Shown here piece by piece: positions 8,145 to 15,386 of a DNA stretch of 35,884 nucleotides (position 1 is its first letter; each line of letters begins with the position of its first letter). The position numbers and the translations under genes were made by a program. Origin of the DNA: Lachnospiraceae bacterium (GTDB lineage: Bacteria > Bacillota > Clostridia > Lachnospirales > Lachnospiraceae); NCBI GenBank assembly GCA_017441585.1, contig JAFRWW010000063.1, positions 1 to 35,884 on the forward strand. The letters run 5' to 3'. The notes beneath the pieces are model-generated. The model did no database searches. It worked only from the letters and a program-made list of their open reading frames with translations, and was not told where the DNA came from.

Positions 8145-8705
8145 TTAAGATGGTATCCGGATCACTTCCATACAGGCTCCGCATCTGCACTCGCTGCCGC
8201 ATACCGGACAGAGTATCCCGTATTTGCTGCTGGCAGAGTAAAATCCGGGTAATTCCTTTTTATATAAGCATTGTCCCATTTTTTCATATATGCAAAGAGC
8301 CGGAGAACTGTGGTCGGGGTATACCCATATTTCCACCACAAACATATCCACGCCTCTGGATAAAAGCTGGGCGTTCACTCTCTCGCACAGGGCATGTCCT
8401 ATGCCTTTCTCCCTGAACTTCGGTGATATCATAAACGCATCCACCGTGACGAAACGGGAGGAACCGATCAGGGCGAGTATCTCCCTCTCCACCTCGGGAT
8501 GAGGTATGGTAAGGGACAGACCTTCCATAAGCGTGAGGAAACCGGCACACTCTCCGTCACATACAGCCTTTATCCCAAAATATTCTCCCGCATCAAATAA
8601 AGCCGCTATATCCTCGCCGACATGCACACCGCTATTCAGGTATTTCTCATAAAAGCTCACAAACTGCGGCACATCCGAAGCCGTAAACTCATAAAATTCC
8701 ACCAT
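8145..8705 (-). CDS. GNAT-family N-acetyltransferase with Cys-rich C-terminus
   Basis: 186 residues. The GNAT acetyl-CoA site is visible in VDAFMISPKFREKGIGHALCE (near residues 90-110), and the following VEIWVYPDHSSPALCIYEKMG is the usual beta5-alpha4 region. Substrate unknown. The unusual part is the tail, CPVCGSECRCGACMEVI, with five cysteines in 13 residues, which could bind a metal. The start is four bases after the stop of the large sensor-transporter, with GGAGGG overlapping the end of that gene, so translation is probably coupled. The preceding and following genes suggest it serves the same signalling unit, perhaps by modifying a protein or a small ligand; this is inference. Confidence 0.8.
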   Translation of the reverse strand: MVEFYEFTASDVPQFVSFYEKYLNSGVHVGEDIAALFDAGEYFGIKAVCDGECAGFLTLMEGLSLTIPHPEVEREILALIGSSRFVTVDAFMISPKFREKGIGHALCERVNAQLLSRGVDMFVVEIWVYPDHSSPALCIYEKMGQCLYKKELPGFYSASSKYGILCPVCGSECRCGACMEVIRIPS

Positions 8706-8709
8706 AATA

Positions 8710-11703
8710 TTATCTGAATAATCCCTCCTGACGCCGCATCAGCGCCACGTACAAAACGGCAAATACAAACAGGACCGCACAGAATACGCCGATACCTCTC
8801 CTGTAGCCCAAAGCCATCAGGGCACCGTATACCATGGGGCCTATGGTCTGTCCCGCATTTTCAAACAATGAATATATGCCCATTGATTTACCGTCACCAT
8901 ACATCACGCAATCGGGAAGCTGCTCAAAATACGTATACTGACAGGTATATGCAAAAGATGTGATGACGGACAGGATCACCACGCCCAACAAAACAGTGAC
9001 CATTCCCGGCTTTATCACAAACAGCAGCATATTGCCTGCCATCAACAGACTGGCGAATACTATGCTCCAGAATGTGCCGAAGCGCTTTATAACCCATGAA
9101 GATATATGAGGTCCCACATAGATCACCATAAGGCCGCACAAAAGGTATATCTGCCCTATCCTATCCTCCATAAAACCGTTTCCCGAAGCATATAAGGGGA
9201 AAAAATACTCCCTGTAGGAAATGGAGGTCATGAACGGTACCAGTATCAGCGCAAAGAATCCCAGAACTCTCAGATTGAAGAAGAATCTGGCAAAACCGAT
9301 CTTGCTGGACTCATCCTCTGTCTTTTCCAGATGTGCCCTCCTGTTAACCTCATTTTCCGTAGCCGAATCCATGGAGTAGCGGATGATAAAGATCGCAGGC
9401 AGCATAAAGCATGCTGACACGGAGTATGCAAGCCTGCTGCCTCCCAGAGGGAACAGAAGGGATGCGAATCCGGCTCCCATGGTAAGTCCCGAAAGGATAC
9501 CTGCCATCACATCGGCAAAGGCCTGGGCTGTATTTTCCATGCTCCCGCCCATGGCGGCCAGGGTATTACAGATGACATTAATAAGTCCAAGGCCCATTCC
9601 CATCAGCACGTTTCCGCAAAGAAGTCCGTAATAATTGCTGGTCATGGCACAGACCAGAAAGCCTGCCAGTTCGATGAAGATTCCGATCAGGAATATCTTT
9701 CTGGTGCCGATCTTTTCGGCGATATGTCCCGTTACTATACCCGCCAGAGCCATCATCAAAAGACTAAGGGTAAGAGGCAGACCCGAAGCCATCTCACTCG
9801 TTATGGGAAGACCTCCCGTGTAAAGCCTGGATGCCAGCACCGTGATAAAGGGGTCCTGAAGCGCCACAGCCATATATGTGAGCAATATGATGGTCCTTAA
9901 GGGTATCCTGCCTGTGATATTAGATTCGGTGGGATCCTTTTTAAGCTCCGTGCGCCTTTTCTCAGCAAAGGACATAAAGAACAGAGCCTCTATGATGAGC
10001 ATCATCATCACAGCGGAGGAACTGAACACATTGATTATGACATCAATGGTCTGCTTTTTTCTCTCACTCATGCCATAACTCAGATCCGTACCTATCTCCA
10101 GAACGGCCACACATTCATCCTTTTCATTTACCACCGGAGAAAGGACATACAGCCACAATCCGTCGGCATCCCGGGTCTTTAACGCATAGGCATTCCGTTT
10201 TTCCAATACATCATGATAGTATTCGCTGTCCAACTTACCCACGGGTTCGCCGCACATAACGGTATCATAATAATTCAACAGATAACAGATCTTGCCGTTT
10301 TCCTTGCCGTAGAACACATAATAGTATTCCCTTCCCTGCTCCTGGGCTTCGGCCATCAACAGATCCAGTGTGCTCCTCAGATCCACATAAGAAGAACCTC
10401 CGTATGCAGTCTCGGTCCGGATGTTGTCCAGCAGATCCGTGTCGGTATTGTTTATTACCATATCCGCGAACAGCTTCATGCTGCTCACGTCCCATTCATC
10501 CTCTTTTTTATGATTACTGTCGATAAGGGACCATGCCAGAAAACCGGACACCAGGATCACGGCCACCACCACTACTGACATTCTGAGGGCGGACTCATTA
10601 TGTAAAAGTCCCATGAGGGTTCCGGGCAGAAATCTCAGCAGCCAGAGTAATATGATGACAGCCAGAACAAGGACGATCCACAGGATCACAGTCCTGTAAA
10701 AAGCGGAATAAACCACCTGACCCATATATGCATGTTCAAACGTGCCGTCTTCATTATCTGCCCCCGATTTTACATCGGGGGAGCCGGTCCCGGCTTTGAG
10801 GGACTTCAAAACTTCTCCGTCAGGAGAAGTTACCGCTTCTGAAAAGCTGTAAAAACTGATAAGGTCCGCACCCAGCGCCCTTCTACCATCCTTTGACACA
10901 CTGAGGGCAGCCACCTTGAGATCGGGCTCTGTATAGACAGTCTCTATAACGTCGGGATCACTCTCATCCAGACAGCACACCCTTCCCGAATAAAGCTCCG
11001 AAAACCATACTTTTCCGCCCGATGCGGCCACGGTAGCCGGCATCAGATGCTCTCCGTCAAACTGCAGGGTATACCAGCTCTCCTGCTCATCCTTCCACAG
11101 ACGCACCGCTCCCCTCTTTGTCGCTATGACAAACACTCCGGTATCAAAATCATATGAGGCATCATTCAGTACATCGCCGATGTAAGTCCTTCTCACAGCA
11201 TGAGCCTTGCCGTCCTCCTCCATACGGTAAACGGCAATACCCGAGCTGTCATCCTGAAGGAAATATAACTGTCCGTTATAAAATCTCACTCCGTGGATAA
11301 TGGAATCCCCGGAAGAATATAACACACTGTATCTTCCGGAGGCATACTCCACGATCCTGTATTCCTCGGTTACGCTTCCGTCGCTTTGGGTCACATACGC
11401 CTGATCGGCAATATACAGAGTACCGTCATCGCCCTCTGTCACGCCCTGGGCATAGTAGAACCGGTCTTCACGACCGCCCTTAAGCAGTTTTGACATGGTG
11501 TTATTCTTTTCGATGACACTGATATAGGACTTGCCGTGATCGGTCACAAAAACACGGCCGTCCTGTCCGTAAAACGCCGCGGCAGCAGTAGTATACTCAT
11601 AACTCGGCGTCATCAGCAGTTCATCACGGAACAGAAAGACCAGGACCAGAAGAAACAATAATACAATTGATAAGATGATATCCAGTAATTTTTTCTTATT
11701 CAT
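8710..11703 (-). CDS. Beta-propeller / extracytoplasmic sensor / MFS transporter chimera
   Basis: 997 residues, an unusual architecture. A membrane helix (about 8-26) is followed by a repeat-rich region to about 330 whose blades (DGTLYIADQAY, NGQLYFLQDD, GGKVWFSELYSGRV, and similar) look like an NHL/SMP-30-type propeller. Helices at about 336-357 and 373-396 bracket a short loop, then comes an extracytoplasmic sensor-like domain (about 400-545, ending SPVVNEKDECVAVLEIGTDL), another helix (553-578) and a 12-helix MFS domain (about 600-990, with GHIAEKIGTRKIFLIG as the loop 2-3 motif). Residues about 298-315 are encoded by a dispersed repeat. First gene of the operon, with a promoter at 11738-11767; the ribosome site is poor (AAGGA directly before ATG). 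The transported or sensed compound is unknown. Confidence 0.8.
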   Translation of the reverse strand: MNKKKLLDIILSIVLLFLLVLVFLFRDELLMTPSYEYTTAAAAFYGQDGRVFVTDHGKSYISVIEKNNTMSKLLKGGREDRFYYAQGVTEGDDGTLYIADQAYVTQSDGSVTEEYRIVEYASGRYSVLYSSGDSIIHGVRFYNGQLYFLQDDSSGIAVYRMEEDGKAHAVRRTYIGDVLNDASYDFDTGVFVIATKRGAVRLWKDEQESWYTLQFDGEHLMPATVAASGGKVWFSELYSGRVCCLDESDPDVIETVYTEPDLKVAALSVSKDGRRALGADLISFYSFSEAVTSPDGEVLKSLKAGTGSPDVKSGADNEDGTFEHAYMGQVVYSAFYRTVILWIVLVLAVIILLWLLRFLPGTLMGLLHNESALRMSVVVVAVILVSGFLAWSLIDSNHKKEDEWDVSSMKLFADMVINNTDTDLLDNIRTETAYGGSSYVDLRSTLDLLMAEAQEQGREYYYVFYGKENGKICYLLNYYDTVMCGEPVGKLDSEYYHDVLEKRNAYALKTRDADGLWLYVLSPVVNEKDECVAVLEIGTDLSYGMSERKKQTIDVIINVFSSSAVMMMLIIEALFFMSFAEKRRTELKKDPTESNITGRIPLRTIILLTYMAVALQDPFITVLASRLYTGGLPITSEMASGLPLTLSLLMMALAGIVTGHIAEKIGTRKIFLIGIFIELAGFLVCAMTSNYYGLLCGNVLMGMGLGLINVICNTLAAMGGSMENTAQAFADVMAGILSGLTMGAGFASLLFPLGGSRLAYSVSACFMLPAIFIIRYSMDSATENEVNRRAHLEKTEDESSKIGFARFFFNLRVLGFFALILVPFMTSISYREYFFPLYASGNGFMEDRIGQIYLLCGLMVIYVGPHISSWVIKRFGTFWSIVFASLLMAGNMLLFVIKPGMVTVLLGVVILSVITSFAYTCQYTYFEQLPDCVMYGDGKSMGIYSLFENAGQTIGPMVYGALMALGYRRGIGVFCAVLFVFAVLYVALMRRQEGLFR
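10757..10810. repeat. Dispersed GC-hairpin element, copy 3, inside a coding region
   Basis: CTGCCCCCGAT-TTTAC-ATCGGGGG, AGCCGGTCCCGGC and CTTTGAGGGACTTCAAA. The hairpin matches copy 2 and the right end matches copy 1 exactly over 17 bases. It is read through in frame by the 997-residue protein as a Lys/Gly/Ser linker (KSLKAGTGSPDVKSGAD) between the propeller and the next helix. Confidence 0.7.
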
Positions 11704-11737
11704 TCCTTAACCATACCACATGTATCCTTAAATATTT

Positions 11738-11767
11738 ATTATAACTGATTATATCATCCAAGTTCAA
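11738..11767 (-). promoter_or_regulatory. Sigma-A promoter of the sensor-transporter operon
   Basis: On the minus strand TTGAAC (11762-11767), 18 bases, TATAAT (11738-11743), about 35 bases upstream of the start codon. It would drive the five genes down to 4241, for which no comparable internal promoter was seen. Confidence 0.75.
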
Positions 11768-11781
11768 CCGGATTTTTCAAT

Positions 11782-11798
11782 ATCTGCCCCCGATTTTA
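11782..11798. repeat. Dispersed GC-hairpin element, copy 4 (truncated)
   Basis: ATCTGCCCCCGATTTTA matches the first 17 bases of copy 3 and then diverges (TTATGATC), so the right arm of the hairpin is missing. It lies just upstream of the promoter at 11738-11767, less than 1 kb from copy 3. Confidence 0.45.
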
Positions 11799-11821
11799 TT
11801 ATGATCAAAAACATTTTACGA

Positions 11822-12715
11822 TCAGAGAAACATCTTATGCGGCTTGAACACACCTTCATCCTCAAGGTAAATATAGATCGCCTTGAAATCTCCGGCATGA
11901 TCATATACTCTCACCCGGGTTTTATCACCGATCCCGGACAAATCAGTCATGGATAAGGGCAGGGGATTTCCGTTGAGGAGAGCCTTCTCATTTTCTGTTT
12001 TGACCATAACCTTCGGATAATCCTCAAAGAGCACATCCACAGTCTTTATGTGCTCTTTTAAAAGCGGCAGTTCCACGGCTTCGATCTGTTCTAAAGTTAG
12101 AGCGTCCTTCAGTTCAAAGCAGCCCACTCTCGTCCTTTTAAGAGCCGTCATGCAGGCGCCGCAGCCCAGCTTCACACCGGCGTCATGACAGAGGGTGCGG
12201 ATATAGGTTCCCTTTGAACAGGTGACCGAAAAACTGACATCTCCATCCCCTCGCATCTGTATGTCAGCGATGGAAAAAATCTTCACCCTTGAGGGCTTTC
12301 GCTCCACCTCCACGCCCTTCCTGGCCAGCTCATACAGTTTTTTCCCTGCCACTTTTTTGGCCGAATACATGGGAGGGAGCTGCTCATAATCCCCCACAAA
12401 GGAAAGAAGCACATCCCTGATCATCTCAAACCCGGCGGTCACCTCATTTTGCTCAAGAATCTGCCCCCAGATATCCTGGGTGTCGGTAACTGTCCCCGGA
12501 CGCATCAGCGCCTCATAGGTTTTGGTCTCATCCATCAACAGTTCGCATACTCTGGTAGCATTCCCGAGACATACCGGAAGCACCCCCGTAGCCTCGGGAT
12601 CGAGAGTACCCGTATGTCCTATCTTTTTTTGTCCAAAGATATGGCGCAGTCTTGCCACCACATCAAAGGAGGTAAAGCCTGCGCCTTTATTTACGTTTAT
12701 TATTCCGTTTATCAT
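11822..12715 (-). CDS. truB: tRNA pseudouridine(55) synthase
   Basis: 297 residues. Cytoplasmic enzyme that makes pseudouridine 55 in the T loop of tRNAs. The catalytic motif KIGHTGTLDPEATGVL places the nucleophile at D39; MINGIINVNKGAGFTSFDVV at the start and KTYEALMRPGTVTDTQD, then SKGTYIRTLCHD are family signatures. Length is normal for TruB including the C-terminal domain. In most Firmicutes truB sits with infB-rbfA and ribC; here it instead begins six bases after the stop codon of a secreted Ig-like protein, with no clear ribosome site, so translation may depend on the upstream gene. No ribF follows; the next gene downstream is the unrelated sensor-transporter with its own promoter. Confidence 0.96.
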   Translation of the reverse strand: MINGIINVNKGAGFTSFDVVARLRHIFGQKKIGHTGTLDPEATGVLPVCLGNATRVCELLMDETKTYEALMRPGTVTDTQDIWGQILEQNEVTAGFEMIRDVLLSFVGDYEQLPPMYSAKKVAGKKLYELARKGVEVERKPSRVKIFSIADIQMRGDGDVSFSVTCSKGTYIRTLCHDAGVKLGCGACMTALKRTRVGCFELKDALTLEQIEAVELPLLKEHIKTVDVLFEDYPKVMVKTENEKALLNGNPLPLSMTDLSGIGDKTRVRVYDHAGDFKAIYIYLEDEGVFKPHKMFL

Positions 12716-12721
12716 ACAAGA

Positions 12722-13894
12722 TCACTTAAATACAGCAGTTCCCATGAAATCATTTTTACCTGTGATGGACACTATACCCTTTTGTGAATCAACAACAGAT
12801 GCATAGAAACATTTTTTATTCAGCTTAAAGGTCCTGACCTGTCCGTTACAATTGGCCTGAACCACCACATTCTTGACACTTCTCAGCTTGCCTTTACTGA
12901 ATACGGGCACGCCCGTTACCGAAGTGGAAGGAAGTGACAGATCCACAGGGATTATATCATAGGAATTCTCCCTTGAATCCAGGATCTTGTTCATGGCTCT
13001 CACACGCTTCTTCATGGCTTTGATCTGGGAAGCGCTTATGCCAGCCGCCTTCATAGCCTTGGCGTTCAGCTTCAACTTGAAAGTAAAATAGGGATAATTC
13101 ACATAGTCGGAGGGACGGTCATCACTGACCGAAGCATGCTGGTTGCCCGACATCTTATATTTTAAGCTGAAAAAGTCTGCGCTCTTATATCTGGAAGGAT
13201 CCGAAACCACTCCAGTCAGCATCTCATCATAATTGATGGCAAAACTCATCTCGGGAAGCTTGATCTTTTTCCCTGTATAGATCATCTTTGAATTGTATCT
13301 GAAGGTAATGCTTCCCGATGAGACTACATTTTTCTTGGAAAACTTCACCATGGAGCCGCCGTAGGTGACGATCTTTATGGGTGACTCTGCATCGGAAGAT
13401 ATGTCTGTGCCGTCTTCCGATACGGTGCCGCCATCCGTGCCGCCGCCTTCACCTCCATCCGGAGTACCGCTGCCACCGCCTTCGCCTTCACCTTCGCCTT
13501 CGCCTGAAGGCTTTTCGGGAGCTTTATTTATGCTGATGGGCACCTTGAATTCCACACGCTCATAAGTTTCCGTATCAGCAGGAGTAAAATATACAGAGAA
13601 TCTGGTATCGCCGAGCACAGGCTTGATCTTGGGCGTCTTCCAGGCAAAAGTGCCCGCTACCACCGTATTATCGCTCGCGCTCACTTTGGCCCTGCCTCCC
13701 GTAAGCACGGAATCTGCCAGAGACTGTCCCTCTGTTATAGCCGAAGCCGCCGGCTTTTCGGCTATGACCGGCTTGATCTTTTCGGCCGCGTATACGGGAA
13801 CCGTCGCAAGCGCTCCCACGCCTGATCCGCAAAGAACCATACATGCTGACATAAACAGCGCGATCCTTCTCTTTATAATGCGAAATACATTCAT
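12722..13894 (-). CDS. Secreted protein with bacterial Ig-like domain and Gly/Glu linker
   Basis: 390 residues. Signal peptide (basic start, hydrophobic 11-33, cleavage likely after VYA at 36). Residues about 37-125 resemble the Ig-like repeat of clostridial surface proteins (GQSLADSVLTGG, VAGTFAWKTP, YFTPADTETYERV). A flexible linker of GEGEGEG and Gly/Asp runs (about 130-165) leads to a C-terminal domain (about 170-390) rich in Lys, Ser and Tyr that I do not recognise (YTGKKIKLPEMSF, SITGKNDFMGTAVFK at the end). No sortase motif or membrane anchor. Exported to the surface or medium. The ATG at 13892-13894 has AAGGG and GAGGAG upstream. Its stop lies six bases before truB, an odd partner. 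Confidence 0.75.
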   Translation of the reverse strand: MNVFRIIKRRIALFMSACMVLCGSGVGALATVPVYAAEKIKPVIAEKPAASAITEGQSLADSVLTGGRAKVSASDNTVVAGTFAWKTPKIKPVLGDTRFSVYFTPADTETYERVEFKVPISINKAPEKPSGEGEGEGEGGGSGTPDGGEGGGTDGGTVSEDGTDISSDAESPIKIVTYGGSMVKFSKKNVVSSGSITFRYNSKMIYTGKKIKLPEMSFAINYDEMLTGVVSDPSRYKSADFFSLKYKMSGNQHASVSDDRPSDYVNYPYFTFKLKLNAKAMKAAGISASQIKAMKKRVRAMNKILDSRENSYDIIPVDLSLPSTSVTGVPVFSKGKLRSVKNVVVQANCNGQVRTFKLNKKCFYASVVDSQKGIVSITGKNDFMGTAVFK

Positions 13895-14012
13895 TCCCTT
13901 TTCTCCTCTCTATCCTTTTTCTTTTATGCTTTATATCGTCTGTGTGTGACAATTATATATTTTGCCCATATATATAATTTACGTATTTCTTATCTTAACT
14001 TTATGTAAAAAC

Positions 14013-14768
14013 CTACACTCTCACAGCAACGCCCTTATCCTTAAGATAAGCCTTAAGATCCATGATCTCCAGTTCCTTATAATGAAACAGTGAAGCAGCC
14101 AGAGCCGCATCGGCTCCTCCCACAGTCAGGGCGTCATAAAAGTGAACCTTTTCTCCTGCTCCGCCGGATGCGATCACGGGTATATCTACTCTCTTTGCTA
14201 TCTCAGCGGTCAGCTCTATGTCGTATCCTGCCTTGGTACCATCGCAGTCCATGCTGGTCACCAGCAGTTCGCCCGCTCCGCGCCTTTGAGCCTCCACGGC
14301 CCACTCTATGGCATCTATGCCCATATCGATCCTTCCGCCGTTTTTGTATATGTTCCAGGAGGCTCCATGACGCTTGGCGTCTATAGCCACCACCACACAC
14401 TGGCTTCCGAATTTATCTGCGGCTTCGCTGATGAGATCCGGATTCATTATGGCTGCGGAATTAACCGAAACCTTATCCGCTCCGGCCCTTAAGATATCCC
14501 TGAAATCATCCACAGTGCGGATTCCGCCCCCTACGGTAAAAGGTATGAAAACCTTTTCGGCCACAGCTGTCACCATATCCACCACGGTTTTACGATGGTC
14601 GGAGGATGCGGTTATATCCAGAAAGACCAGTTCATCCGCCCCCGCCTTATCATAAGCGGCTGCAACCTCCACGGGATCCCCGGCATCCCGGAGATTTACA
14701 AAATTTATTCCTTTTACCACCCTGTTATTATTTACGTCAAGACAGGGAATTATCCTTTTTGTATGCAT
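14013..14768 (-). CDS. hisF: Imidazole glycerol phosphate synthase cyclase subunit
   Basis: 251-residue TIM barrel. With HisH it converts PRFAR and ammonia to imidazole glycerol phosphate and AICAR in histidine synthesis. Both catalytic aspartates are present: D11 in [14 protein letters not shown] and D130 in [11 protein letters not shown]. The phosphate-binding motifs FTVGGGIR and VIASGGAG are intact. It starts six bases after the hisH stop, so the two subunits are made from one message. No other his gene is next to them. The sequence is canonical rather than of the O-antigen HisF2 type, as far as can be judged by eye. Confidence 0.96.
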   Translation of the reverse strand: MHTKRIIPCLDVNNNRVVKGINFVNLRDAGDPVEVAAAYDKAGADELVFLDITASSDHRKTVVDMVTAVAEKVFIPFTVGGGIRTVDDFRDILRAGADKVSVNSAAIMNPDLISEAADKFGSQCVVVAIDAKRHGASWNIYKNGGRIDMGIDAIEWAVEAQRRGAGELLVTSMDCDGTKAGYDIELTAEIAKRVDIPVIASGGAGEKVHFYDALTVGGADAALAASLFHYKELEIMDLKAYLKDKGVAVRV

Positions 14769-14774
14769 AATGTC

Positions 14775-15383
14775 TTATTTAACCTTCAAAAAATTCCTGA
14801 TTATATTAAGTCCGGTTTCCGAGCTCTTCTCTGGATGGAACTGACAGCCGAAGATATTGTCCTTTTCCACCGCGGCATGTACCCTGGTACCGTAATCAAT
14901 GGTGGCACAGACTATATCCTCATCCCGGGCGGCCAGATAATATGAATGGACGAAATAAACGAAGCTCCCATCCTCTATACCTTCAAAAAGCCTGCTTTCC
15001 CTAGGCAGATCAAGGGAATTCCATCCGATATTCGGTATCTTGAGATCATCCTTTTTCGGAAGCCGCTTCACATGTCCCTCAAGGAGTCTTAAGCCTTCCA
15101 CTCCCTGCGCCTCTTCGCTGTCGTCAAACATCAGCTGCAGACCAAGGCATATGCCCATGAAGGGGATTCCCGAAGCCACCGCTTTTTTTATCACCGGGGG
15201 GAGATCCCTCTTATTCAGTTCCGCCATACAGTCGCCAAAATTACCCACACCGGGAAGGATGATCCTGTCGGCGTTTAATATCTCATTTTCGTCAGCCGTC
15301 AGCAGGACCTTTTCTCCCAGATATTCAAAAGCCTTTATGACGCTCATGATATTACCGGCATCATAATCTATCACTGTGATCAT
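14775..15383 (-). CDS. hisH: Imidazole glycerol phosphate synthase glutamine amidotransferase subunit
   Basis: 202-residue class I glutamine amidotransferase that hydrolyses glutamine and passes ammonia to HisF. The triad is C79 (MGICLGLQLM), H183 and E185 (GCQFHPEKSS); the PGVGNFGDCM loop and the HSYY segment are typical. It begins only three bases after the stop codon of the acidic membrane protein gene upstream and overlaps its translation signals, with no separate promoter seen, so the pair hisH-hisF probably depends on that gene's transcript. Confidence 0.96.
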   Translation of the reverse strand: MITVIDYDAGNIMSVIKAFEYLGEKVLLTADENEILNADRIILPGVGNFGDCMAELNKRDLPPVIKKAVASGIPFMGICLGLQLMFDDSEEAQGVEGLRLLEGHVKRLPKKDDLKIPNIGWNSLDLPRESRLFEGIEDGSFVYFVHSYYLAARDEDIVCATIDYGTRVHAAVEKDNIFGCQFHPEKSSETGLNIIRNFLKVK

Positions 15384-15386
15384 GCT

